DNA of 40,144 bases from assembly GCA_964483175.1 (NCBI GenBank), contig CAZAAT010000010.1, positions 1-40,144 of the forward strand, given 5' to 3'. The notes beneath the pieces were generated by a model. The model worked only from the letters and a program-made list of their open reading frames with translations, did not search any database and was not told the origin of the DNA. This document shows, one piece after another, positions 32,626-40,144 of this stretch (position 1 is its first letter; each line of letters opens with the position of its first letter). The DNA is from JAAYHC01 sp964483175 (GTDB taxonomy: Bacteria; Bacillota; UBA5301). The position numbers and the translations under genes were made by a program.

Positions 32626-33671
32626 TGGTTCGGATTAATCGAGAACAGCTTTTTTGGCTGGGAGTCATGGTCCTGGCCATCTTTCTATTATTTCTAGCGC
32701 GTGAAGTCTTGGTTCCATTTGTTTTGGCGATTTTTCTGACCTATCTAACCCTGCCGGCCGTCGAGTTGCTCGTCGGCAGGGAGGTTCCCCGGTCAATTGC
32801 GATTATCTCAGTATATCTACTCTTAGCGATCGTGGTCTGGGCTGTAACCGTATACATCTTGCCAACGATCTTTGAAGATCTGAATACGCTGCTAACGAAT
32901 TTGCAGCAACAGACGGAACGTCTAGACGGATGGGCAAGGTATCTTTATTTAAGATATCAACGCTTAAATCTTCCCGAAGCGTTCCAAACCGCATTTAATC
33001 AAGGCATTCAGTCGGGGCGGGAGTTTCTCCAGAATCTAATTCTACGAATTATTGACCTGATCATTCAGGTTATCTCCCATAGCGTGTATCTTATCTTGGC
33101 CCCGGTTTTATCTTATTACATGACGCGGGACGTTAAAATCATTAAAGAAACGGTTATCCACACCTTTCCCCGAACATGGCGGCCTGAGGTAGCGGCGATC
33201 GGCAGAGAAATCAATAAGGTGCTTAGCGGGTTCGTCCGGGGGCAGTTATTGGTGAGTGTATTTGTTGGGTTAAGCATCACCCTTGGACTGGTTATCTTGT
33301 CTGTTCCATACGCTCTTGTTATTGGATTAGTAGCCGGAATTGCCAATATCATTCCCTATTTTGGGCCGATTGTTGGGGCGATACCGGCGATTCTGGCTGC
33401 AGTCGCTACCCGCCAAACTTCGAAGATTGTATATGTGATACTAATCTTTTTAGTGGTCAACCAGTTTGAAGGGGCGGTCCTGGCCCCGAAAATCTTACAG
33501 GACAGGGTTGGTCTACACCCGACTGTGGTTATTTTTGCGTTGTTGTTAGGTGGGAAGCTTTTCGGATTACTCGGGACGCTTGTGGCGGTGCCCGTTGCGG
33601 CGATTATTAAGGTGATTTTTTTGTATTGCCGAGCTAAATTTGCGCCGGTCGATCGCCTGGACATCGGTTGA
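32625..33671 (+). CDS. AI-2E family transporter (PerM/TqsA-like)
   Basis: 348 residues with about seven to eight membrane helices in the AI-2E (PF01594) pattern: REVLVPFVLAIFLTYLTLP near the start, the long periplasmic or cytosolic middle region, then FVRGQLLVSVFVGLSI, GIANIIPYFGPIVGAIPA and VGLHPTVVIFALLLGGKLFGLLGTLVAVPVAA. Members move autoinducer 2 or sodium/protons; the substrate is not predictable. B. subtilis yrrI, of the same family, also precedes alaS. The start overlaps the previous gene by one base. Confidence 0.88.
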   Translation: MVRINREQLFWLGVMVLAIFLLFLAREVLVPFVLAIFLTYLTLPAVELLVGREVPRSIAIISVYLLLAIVVWAVTVYILPTIFEDLNTLLTNLQQQTERLDGWARYLYLRYQRLNLPEAFQTAFNQGIQSGREFLQNLILRIIDLIIQVISHSVYLILAPVLSYYMTRDVKIIKETVIHTFPRTWRPEVAAIGREINKVLSGFVRGQLLVSVFVGLSITLGLVILSVPYALVIGLVAGIANIIPYFGPIVGAIPAILAAVATRQTSKIVYVILIFLVVNQFEGAVLAPKILQDRVGLHPTVVIFALLLGGKLFGLLGTLVAVPVAAIIKVIFLYCRAKFAPVDRLDIG

Positions 33672-33676
33672 GAACG

Positions 33677-33706
33677 TTGACAAGCACTGTCTTTCGGCGG
33701 TATCAT
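33677..33706 (+). promoter_or_regulatory. promoter of alaS
   Basis: TTGACA (33677-33682) and TATCAT (33701-33706), spacer 18, just after the AI-2E gene. No T-box leader (AGGGTGG motif) is visible before alaS. Confidence 0.65.
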
Positions 33707-33756
33707 TAAATTTAAGGCTTTTTTGCCAATTATTGTTTTTGGAGGTTCCAGCTATT

Positions 33757-36402
33757 ATGAAGAAAATGTCAGGCAATGAAATCCGCGAGCAGTTTCTGGC
33801 CTTTTTTGAACGCCATGATCACTTGCGGTTGCCGGGCGCGTCATTGATACCAAAGAACGATCCCACCCTACTACTAACCGGTGCAGGAATGGTTCCATTT
33901 AAGCCCTATTTTTTGGGGCAAGCAAAGCCTCCACATCCTAGAATTACAACTTGTCAGCCCTGTATCCGTACCCCTGACATCGAGCGGGTAGGATACACTG
34001 ACCGGCATGGCACTTTCTTCGAGATGTTAGGCAACTTCTCTTTTGGTGATTATTTTAAAAAGGAAGCAATTCAGTTGGCCTGGGAGTTTGTGACCACTGT
34101 TTTTGAGTTGCCCCCTGACAGGCTGTGGGTTAGTGTATATGAAAATGATGATGAGGCTGCCGGGCTTTGGCATGAGGAAATTGGCGTTCCGAAAGAACGC
34201 ATTGTCAAACTCGGTAAGGCCGATAACTTTTGGGAAATCGGGGTTGGGCCCTGTGGTCCATGTTCGGAGATCTACTTGGATCGCGGCCTAGAGCATGGTT
34301 GTGGTCGGCCGGATTGTGCTCCTGGCTGTGACTGTGACCGTTTTCTAGAAATCTGGAATCTGGTTTTTATTCAGTATAGCAAAGATGAGGCTGGAAACTA
34401 CACTGAGTTGGCCTCCAAAAATATTGATACTGGGATGGGGTTGGAACGGGCAGCGGTATTGCTCCAAGGTGTGAACAACCTCTTCGAAACAGATCTGGTC
34501 ATGCCCATTCTGGAAAAGGTTGCTGCCTTAGCGGGAGTCAGTTATGGTACGGATCAAAATAGAGATATCTCCCTGCGAGTTATTACCGACCATGTCCGCG
34601 GAGTAACCTTTATGGTTAAAGATGGGATCGTCCCGAGTAATGAAGGGCGCGGCTATGTGTTACGCCGTTTACTCCGGCGGGCTCTTCGGCACGGGCGTTT
34701 GTTACAAATTGAGTTGCCTTTTATCACTGAAATTGTCACCGAGGCTATCGCGGTGATGAGCCCGGCCTATCCGGACTTACGTGAGCGGCAGGAGTATATT
34801 CTGAAAGTGATCGCCCAAGAGGAAGAGCGGTTCCGTCAAACAATCGACCAAGGGGTTGAACATCTGGAGCGAACGCTAGCGGATTTAAAGGCCGAGGGGC
34901 AGACGGTTCTTTCCGGCGAGTACGCATTTAAACTGTATGATACTTACGGTTTCCCCTTTGAGCTGACCAAAGAAATTGCTGCGGAAAGTGGTTTTACCGT
35001 TGATGAGCAAGCGTTTCGGGAGGCGATGGAGGTCCAGCGCCAACGGGCGCGCCAAGCCAGGGAAGAGACGGGCTATCTTGCCCTTGAAGAAACTTTCTTC
35101 ACTGAACTAGCAACAAAGCAAGGCTTGACGACACAGTTTGTCGGTTACGAACATACTTCGATCAATACTCGGATTAGCGGAATCGTCAGAGATGGTACGT
35201 TGACGGATGCCCTCTCCGAGGGAGAGGAAGGACAAATCATTCTGGAAGTCACCCCGTTTTATGCCGAGAGCGGTGGTCAGGTGGCTGACTCCGGTCAACT
35301 CGTTGGTCCGGAGGGAGTTTTCGCGGTTACTGACGTCAAAAATGTTGCTGGAAAGATAATTACTCATGTCGGGAAGGTGACCCAGGGGGTTATCAGAACC
35401 GGTGATGAGATTGAAGCGGCGATCGCCGAAGAAGCACGTCTGGACACAGCTCGCAATCATACCGTAACACACATTTTACATAAGGCTTTGCGTGCGGTTT
35501 TAGGGGAACACGCTACCCAAGCTGGTTCGCTAGTATCCCCGGAGTATTTACGCTTTGACTTCGGGCACTTTGCCCCGCTGACCCCCGAAGAACTGGCCCG
35601 GGTTGAAGCGATGGTCAATGCCGAGATCCTCGCCGACCATGAGGTTCGAACCCTGATCACCGATTATGATGCGGCCGTTAAGGCCGGGGCTATAGCGCTC
35701 TTTGGTGAGAAATACGATGATCAAGTGCGCGTTGTTCAGATCGGCAATTTTTCTACCGAACTCTGTGGGGGCACCCATGTTTCTCGGACCGGGCAAATAG
35801 GTTTGTTCAAGATCATCTCCGAAGGTGGTATTGCGGCTGGCGTACGGCGTATCGAAGCAGTTAGCGGTCGATACGCTTGGGAGTGGTTTGAGCAGCGCAG
35901 CCGAATATTAGAGGAGGTTAGCCGCGAACTCAAGGTTAACCCAGAACAGGTGGCGGAAAGAGCGGGTCGCCTGGTCCAACAGGTTAGAGAAGGCGAGAAA
36001 GAAATAGCAGCGTTGAAACAAAAACTGGCCCAAAGTAAATTGGCAGATCCTCTGGCTGCAGCGATTGACGTTAAAGGACTAAAATTGCTGGTACAGCGAA
36101 TGGATGATCTGGATATTGCTGGTCTGAGAAATCTAGTTGACCAACTGAAGGCCAAACTCGACTCTGGAGTTATCGTATTAGGCAGTGTTTCTGAAGGGAA
36201 AGTGACGCTCATTGCCGGGGCCACTCAGGCCGCGGTTAAACAGGGCGCTCATGCTGGCAAATTGGTGGGCGCATTGGCCAAAATCGTGGGCGGTGGAGGC
36301 GGAGGCCGGCCGGAGATGGCACAGGCTGGCGGAAAAGAGCCCGCAAAGCTTGATGAAGCTTTGGCAGCTGCAGAGCAGGCCCTACATGAATTGTTAGCAT
36401 AA
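33757..36402 (+). CDS. alaS: alanyl-tRNA synthetase
   Basis: 881 residues from ATG 33757, which follows GGAGG by eleven bases; the open frame upstream is not needed. Class II catalytic core with FERHDHLRLPGASLIP and GHGTFFEMLGNFSFGDYFK-like motif 2, RRLLRRALRHGR, then the editing domain with zinc ligands HTVTHILH (about 566) and CGGTH (about 669), and the C-terminal DHHA1/C-Ala part with GGGGGGRPEMAQAGG. Full length and intact. It charges tRNA-Ala and hydrolyses mischarged Ser or Gly. Confidence 0.96.
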   Translation: MKKMSGNEIREQFLAFFERHDHLRLPGASLIPKNDPTLLLTGAGMVPFKPYFLGQAKPPHPRITTCQPCIRTPDIERVGYTDRHGTFFEMLGNFSFGDYFKKEAIQLAWEFVTTVFELPPDRLWVSVYENDDEAAGLWHEEIGVPKERIVKLGKADNFWEIGVGPCGPCSEIYLDRGLEHGCGRPDCAPGCDCDRFLEIWNLVFIQYSKDEAGNYTELASKNIDTGMGLERAAVLLQGVNNLFETDLVMPILEKVAALAGVSYGTDQNRDISLRVITDHVRGVTFMVKDGIVPSNEGRGYVLRRLLRRALRHGRLLQIELPFITEIVTEAIAVMSPAYPDLRERQEYILKVIAQEEERFRQTIDQGVEHLERTLADLKAEGQTVLSGEYAFKLYDTYGFPFELTKEIAAESGFTVDEQAFREAMEVQRQRARQAREETGYLALEETFFTELATKQGLTTQFVGYEHTSINTRISGIVRDGTLTDALSEGEEGQIILEVTPFYAESGGQVADSGQLVGPEGVFAVTDVKNVAGKIITHVGKVTQGVIRTGDEIEAAIAEEARLDTARNHTVTHILHKALRAVLGEHATQAGSLVSPEYLRFDFGHFAPLTPEELARVEAMVNAEILADHEVRTLITDYDAAVKAGAIALFGEKYDDQVRVVQIGNFSTELCGGTHVSRTGQIGLFKIISEGGIAAGVRRIEAVSGRYAWEWFEQRSRILEEVSRELKVNPEQVAERAGRLVQQVREGEKEIAALKQKLAQSKLADPLAAAIDVKGLKLLVQRMDDLDIAGLRNLVDQLKAKLDSGVIVLGSVSEGKVTLIAGATQAAVKQGAHAGKLVGALAKIVGGGGGGRPEMAQAGGKEPAKLDEALAAAEQALHELLA

Positions 36403-36416
36403 AGGGGAGGCCCAAG

Positions 36417-37829
36417 ATGGTCGGTGCTCCGGTTTCGCAGATTAAAGTAGCGGCGGATACAAAGGTTAATCACCTGGTGCGGTCGATTGAGTCTGCCCCT
36501 GGTTCGACCGTGGTGCTGGTTGTCCGTGGGTCTGCACCTGTACTCGAATCGCTAGCCAACGTTAAACTGTTGCAGTTTTTCGCTCAGCGGTCAGGAAAAG
36601 AGCTAAGAGTTGACACCGACCAACCACAACTGCGTGATTTTCTGGCCCAGCAGGGGATTCCGCCGACAGAAGGCGATGAGGTGATCAGCTCGGACCCACT
36701 TGATGCCGAACCCAAGGGATTCCGGCCACGTTGGTATCACCTGGCAGCGATTCCGCTCTTAATCATCGCCCTTGGATATTTAACCTACTATGCGCCGGAA
36801 CCCGCTAAAATTACGATTGTGCCGGAGGTTAGACCTTATTCGGGCGAGTTTATAGTTCCTGTTGCCGATTTAGAAACCACAGAACTCAAGGTGAACTTTA
36901 CCATAGCCGATGAGTTGGCAGCGAGCGGTCAGGCGGTAGAACCACTCGCGGCGGCTCGAGGCAGCGTAGTGCTGATTAACGACACCGCTCAGGTGGTTAA
37001 GGTGCCCAAAGGCACCTTGGTTTCCACCGCCGGTGGTCAAGCCTATGCGACTTTGGATGCGGTTACTGTTCCGGCTAGATCGACAGAGTATTTTCACGAG
37101 ATCCCGGTCGGGATCCGAGCCGGCCAAGCCGAGGTGCGCGTCGAAGCTATCGATAAGGGGACACCCGGTAATGTCGCGGCCCATCGAATTGTAAATGTTG
37201 CGGGTTTTGCGCAGTTAAAAGTGATCAACCCGGAGCCGATAACGGGTGGCCGAGACCGGGCTTTAACTGTGGTTACCCAAGCTGACCTTGACTTATTGCT
37301 TGAACGTCTCCAAAATCAAGCCTCAACCCGGGCTGAGTCCGAATTGCGCTTAATTATCCCACCAGATCAAATTATCTTAGCACCTTTGGCTTCCTGGGAT
37401 TTAGCCGAAGTCCAGCTTCAACCGGATCTCGGTCAGCAGGCCGGGATAGTGCAGGGTAAAGCTGTTGTAACGGCCTCCGCGCCTTGCTTGGCTACCGAGG
37501 TTTTAGTTAAAGAAGCCGCCCAATTGGTTGAAGCTCAGTTACAATCCCTGCCGGCGCAGCTGAACAACGTCGATGTGCAGGTGAGAGCTGTCCATGCTGA
37601 GGGGATAGTCTGTCAGGTATCTGGCCTTTTGGTCTCCCAGATACCCTCCAGCGAATTAGTAGCTCTTATTGCCGGCCAGCCTATCAGCCAGGCCTCATCA
37701 GTATTATCATCTCAACCAGGCATCGAGTCAGTCAAGATCGATGCGGGCAAACGCAATAAGTTGCCCCGTAATAAACAGTATATTCAGGTCCAAGTAGTTA
37801 CTGAGCCGGAAGTGGTAGCTTTACAGTGA
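36417..37829 (+). CDS. membrane-anchored protein with baseplate-J-like domain
   Basis: 470 residues. A cytoplasmic N-terminal part (1-105), one membrane helix (about 112-128, WYHLAAIPLLIIALGYLTYY), then extracytoplasmic beta-rich regions. Residues about 180-262 fit a baseplate J-like repeat: RGSVVLINDTAQVVKVPKGT, VPARSTEYFHEIPVGI, AGQAEVRVEAIDKGTPGNVA. The rest (270-460) is alternating beta/alpha, with no clear family. Such proteins are often found next to alaS in Clostridia; function not known. The resemblance to phage baseplate protein J is structural inference from the motif. It overlaps the AKR start by four bases (GTGA). Confidence 0.6.
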   Translation: MVGAPVSQIKVAADTKVNHLVRSIESAPGSTVVLVVRGSAPVLESLANVKLLQFFAQRSGKELRVDTDQPQLRDFLAQQGIPPTEGDEVISSDPLDAEPKGFRPRWYHLAAIPLLIIALGYLTYYAPEPAKITIVPEVRPYSGEFIVPVADLETTELKVNFTIADELAASGQAVEPLAAARGSVVLINDTAQVVKVPKGTLVSTAGGQAYATLDAVTVPARSTEYFHEIPVGIRAGQAEVRVEAIDKGTPGNVAAHRIVNVAGFAQLKVINPEPITGGRDRALTVVTQADLDLLLERLQNQASTRAESELRLIIPPDQIILAPLASWDLAEVQLQPDLGQQAGIVQGKAVVTASAPCLATEVLVKEAAQLVEAQLQSLPAQLNNVDVQVRAVHAEGIVCQVSGLLVSQIPSSELVALIAGQPISQASSVLSSQPGIESVKIDAGKRNKLPRNKQYIQVQVVTEPEVVALQ

Positions 37830-38797
37830 AGTATCAATTATTGGGAGATACGGGTCTAAGTGTTTCGCGCCTCTGCTTTGGGAGCCTGACCATCAGCCCT
37901 TTACAGGCTAATTTACCCGCAGAAGCAGGAGCAGAGGTCATTTTGGCGGCACTAGAAGGCGGAGTAAACTTCATTGATACAGCCGAATACTATCGTAATT
38001 ATCGGGTTATTGGCTTGGCGCTCCGCCAATTTGGCCGCGAAGTTCATATTGCTTCAAAATCTTATGCCGTTACTGCCGACCAGATGAAAGAGAGCCTTCA
38101 GCGAGCCCTTGATGAACTGGGGGTTGGCCAGATAGCCGCTTTTCTCTTGCATGAGCAAGAATCGGCGGCGACCCTGAGGGGACATCGGGAGGCGCTTGAG
38201 TATCTGGTGACGGCGAAAGCACATGGACTGGTAAAGGCGATCGGCCTGTCCACGCATCATATTGCTGGGGTATATGCTGCTGCAGCGTGTCCGGAGATCG
38301 ACTTGATTCATCCGCTGATTAACCGTGAGGGAATTGGCATTGTGGATGGCACCAGAGACCAGATGCTTGAGGCGATCCGCTTTGCGCGGCAGATGGGCAA
38401 AGCCGTTTATGGGATGAAAGTATTAGCAGGCGGCCATTTGCACCGTGATCTTCGCTCGGCGCTGCAGTGGGCATTCGAGCGGCCGGAGTTAGATTCGGTG
38501 GCGGTCGGGATGAAGACCAAAGAAGAGGTGGAAGCGAATCTCCTTTTGGTTGAGACCATCGATAATCCGGCGATGGTAAACGAAACGGAACTGACCCGAC
38601 TTTTTTCTTTATCAAGTGCAGGTGCCCGACATCTTCTCGTTGAAGAGTGGTGTCAAGGGTGTGGTAAATGTGTCCAGCGTTGTCCGAATAAAGCCCTGTG
38701 TATCGAAGCTGGCCGAGCGGTTGTAAACCCAGATCTTTGTGTCCTGTGTGGGTATTGCGGTGGGGTCTGCACCGATTTTGCCCTAAAAATTATTTAG
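37826..38797 (+). CDS. aldo/keto reductase with C-terminal 2[4Fe-4S] ferredoxin domain
   Basis: 323 residues from GTG 37826, which overlaps the previous stop. The first about 265 residues form an AKR barrel: LGDTGLSVSRLCFGSLTI, FIDTAEYYRNY (catalytic Asp and Tyr), IASKSYA (Lys), and IGLSTHH. The last 45 residues carry two clusters: CQGCGKCVQRCP and CVLCGYCGGVC. Ferredoxin-linked AKRs of this type are common in anaerobes and may reduce an unknown aldehyde or act on a radical or electron-bifurcation step. The natural substrate is unknown. Confidence 0.85.
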   Translation: MKYQLLGDTGLSVSRLCFGSLTISPLQANLPAEAGAEVILAALEGGVNFIDTAEYYRNYRVIGLALRQFGREVHIASKSYAVTADQMKESLQRALDELGVGQIAAFLLHEQESAATLRGHREALEYLVTAKAHGLVKAIGLSTHHIAGVYAAAACPEIDLIHPLINREGIGIVDGTRDQMLEAIRFARQMGKAVYGMKVLAGGHLHRDLRSALQWAFERPELDSVAVGMKTKEEVEANLLLVETIDNPAMVNETELTRLFSLSSAGARHLLVEEWCQGCGKCVQRCPNKALCIEAGRAVVNPDLCVLCGYCGGVCTDFALKII

Positions 38798-38811
38798 CGG
38801 AGCAGTTGCCA

Positions 38812-39261
38812 ATGCGGACGATGGCATTAGATATCGGAACAAAGCGAATAGGGGTAGCTATTACTGATCCGTTAGGAATGCTCGCCCAGCCGTTGACAGT
38901 GATTCGGCGCTCATCTGACGCGCATGCCGTCGGTGAAATCCTCCAGTTGCTTCGCGAACGCGATGTTGATGAGCTGGTAATTGGCCTGCCAAGACGTACG
39001 GATGGCACTGAAGGCCCCGAAGCACAGGCGGTTCGCGAGTTTGCCGCATTAATTGGCGCCAAATGGCCGGGCACAATTTCTTGGTATGACGAAAGAATGA
39101 CGACCGCAAGTGCCGAGCAGGTATTACTCGAGGCGGATCTGTCCAGGATGCGCCGCAAGCAAGTGGTGGATCAGGTGGCGGCATCCTTGATTCTACAAGG
39201 ACATTTAGAGTATCAAAAGCGTACCCCAGGTAAAACTACTGATAATAAAAATGAGGAGTGA
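38812..39261 (+). CDS. ruvX: Holliday junction resolvase-like RuvX (YqgF)
   Basis: 149 residues from ATG 38812. RNase H-fold: MALDIGTKRIGVAITDPLG (with the catalytic Asp), VDELVIGLPRRTDGTEG, WYDERMTTASAEQVL, RMRRKQVVDQVAASLILQGHL. Widely conserved; implicated in pre-16S rRNA processing, with a suspected Holliday junction role. The order alaS ... ruvX, DUF1292, mltG is the same as in B. subtilis (alaS-yrzL-yrrK-yrzB-yrrL), although here two genes stand between alaS and ruvX. Confidence 0.93.
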   Translation: MRTMALDIGTKRIGVAITDPLGMLAQPLTVIRRSSDAHAVGEILQLLRERDVDELVIGLPRRTDGTEGPEAQAVREFAALIGAKWPGTISWYDERMTTASAEQVLLEADLSRMRRKQVVDQVAASLILQGHLEYQKRTPGKTTDNKNEE

Positions 39262-39267
39262 TCAGCT

Positions 39268-39549
39268 TTGACCGATGAGAAGATGCCACAAGAAATTAAC
39301 ACCTTGACGTTAGTTGACGAAGATGGGGAAGAGCACGAGTTCGAGATTTTGAATACCATTGAGATCGATGACCAACGGTATGCGGTACTAGCCCCACTTA
39401 ATGAAGAGGAGCAAGATGACGAAGGCAGCGCAGTCCTGCTCAAAGTAGAAGTCGATGAAGATGGGGAAGAATATCTCACTGACATTGCCGATGAAGAAGA
39501 GTTTCAGATGGTGGTAGAAGCACTCGAAGCGTTGGCAGAAGAGGAATAA
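39268..39549 (+). CDS. DUF1292 (YrzB) acidic protein
   Basis: 93 residues, TTG start with AGGAG eight bases upstream. Very acidic: EDGEEHEFEILNTIEI, YAVLAPLNEEEQDDE, VEVDEDGEEYLTDIADEEEF. This matches DUF1292, a small conserved Firmicutes family of unknown function, always near yrrK/ruvX. It is between ruvX and mltG. No signal peptide or membrane segment. Confidence 0.9.
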   Translation: MTDEKMPQEINTLTLVDEDGEEHEFEILNTIEIDDQRYAVLAPLNEEEQDDEGSAVLLKVEVDEDGEEYLTDIADEEEFQMVVEALEALAEEE

Positions 39550-39567
39550 ACATCATCATTCGTGGGT

Positions 39568-39606
39568 TTGCCTTACGCTTATAGGTATCCTATAATGGAA
39601 CTATAG
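39568..39606 (+). promoter_or_regulatory. promoter of mltG with overlapping inverted repeat
   Basis: TTGCCT (39568-39573) and TATAAT (39591-39596, perfect) are 17 bases apart. TATAGG (39581-39586) and CCTATA (39589-39594) form an inverted repeat with a two-base gap that overlaps the -10 box, and a third TATAGG stands at 39602-39607. A repressor could bind here. Confidence 0.6.
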
Positions 39607-39624
39607 GTTAGTGGGGTGGGTTGT

Positions 39625-40144
39625 TTGGCAAAACAATTCGTAGCAGTGTTTATTGCCTTAGCGGTTCTCGGTCTTGTTATTTACACGGCTAGCTTTGCTG
39701 TAGCCAATCGGAGTGAACTCACATCCGTTGAAATTCCGGTTGGCGCATCAACTACCCAGATTAGTCAGCTGTTAGAAGATGCAGGAGTAATCAATAATGC
39801 CTGGTTGTTTCGGCTGTACACTAAGATTGCAGGGGTACAGGGTACGTTACAAGCCGGGCATTATGAATTTGAGGCCAATTTAAGCTTACAAGAGATTGTT
39901 AGGATTCTGGTTAAGGGCAACCCGCGAACGATTGCGGTGACATTGCGTGAAGGCCTGACTCTTGAAGAGATCGCTGATCGACTAGCGGCGGCAGGGCTAG
40001 TAAATAAGGCGGAGTTTCTCCGGTTGGCGCATGATCCCAAGTATACTTTGGCTCACGAAATGCCCGATTGGCTCAATGGTGCGCAAACGCTAGAGGGGTT
40101 TCTCTTTCCAGATACCTATCGATTCGCTCCCGGTCAGAGCGCTC
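39625..40144 (+). CDS. mltG: endolytic murein transglycosylase MltG (5' part)
   Basis: The first 173 codons of a longer gene; the window ends inside it. TTG start, ribosome-site-like GGGGTGGG just upstream. One N-terminal membrane helix (about 5-28) is followed by LysM-like strands (SVEIPVGASTTQISQLLEDAG) and the YceG/MltG sequences ITVTLREG-like (AVTLREGLTLEEIADRLAAAG) and LEGFLFPDTYRF. MltG cuts nascent glycan strands in the cell wall. The catalytic Glu should lie beyond the window or in the EGFLFPDTY segment. The gene order matches yrrL of B. subtilis. Confidence 0.9.
   Translation, partial: MAKQFVAVFIALAVLGLVIYTASFAVANRSELTSVEIPVGASTTQISQLLEDAGVINNAWLFRLYTKIAGVQGTLQAGHYEFEANLSLQEIVRILVKGNPRTIAVTLREGLTLEEIADRLAAAGLVNKAEFLRLAHDPKYTLAHEMPDWLNGAQTLEGFLFPDTYRFAPGQSA

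Overview
The window reads as a chromosomal segment of an anaerobic, probably spore-forming member of the Clostridia (a Peptococcaceae- or Thermincola-like lineage is my best guess, from gene content only). The gene order from about 13 kb onward (LapA-like gene, recJ, apt, relA, dtd, hisS, aspS, 6S RNA, tcdA, rarA, Rrf2 regulator, iscS, mnmA, AI-2E-like gene, alaS, ruvX, DUF1292 gene, mltG) follows the Bacillus subtilis yrvD-to-yrrL region closely. No phage, insertion sequence or CRISPR array is visible.

Layout. Bases 1-39 are the 3' end of a 5S rRNA. On the minus strand, 219-2016 holds a secreted rhodanese and a secreted 11-heme c-type cytochrome. The cytochrome frame contains one in-frame TGA followed by a SECIS-like hairpin, so it may be a selenoprotein. 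Bases 2017-2946 have no convincing gene. They carry a consensus sigma-A promoter, five phased GTCGA boxes resembling Spo0A boxes, and a candidate three-way-junction RNA, which together form the leader of a compact Tad/Flp pilus operon (2947-10304): two mini-pilins, three TadE/TadG-like proteins, a duplicated-domain secreted protein, CpaB, a secretin, CpaF/TadA, TadB and TadC. Visually this first 10 kb is richer in A+T than the rest.

From 10365 to 14374 come a small DMT permease, a TPP riboswitch with thiT and thiN, an unknown gene, a DUF456 protein, a LapA-like protein and a CheX-like protein. Then 14468-18118 is a 1216-residue RecJ-HIRAN-RecQ-type fusion, followed by apt, relA, dtd and a metallo-hydrolase. 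A separately promoted PpiC-TPR foldase precedes hisS-aspS. 6S RNA lies between aspS and tcdA-rarA. The Rrf2-iscS-iscU-mnmA block (iron-sulfur assembly and tRNA thiolation) has its own promoter and a palindromic operator candidate. A small basic membrane protein, an AI-2E-family transporter, alaS, a baseplate-J-like membrane protein, a ferredoxin-fused aldo/keto reductase, ruvX, a DUF1292 gene and the start of mltG complete the window.

Functionally the right three quarters is translation, stringent response and Fe-S/thiolation housekeeping. The left quarter is surface biology: a pilus beside an exported multiheme cytochrome and sulfurtransferase, which suggests extracellular or sulfur/selenium/metal redox chemistry. 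All family calls are by reading motifs; no database search was run.
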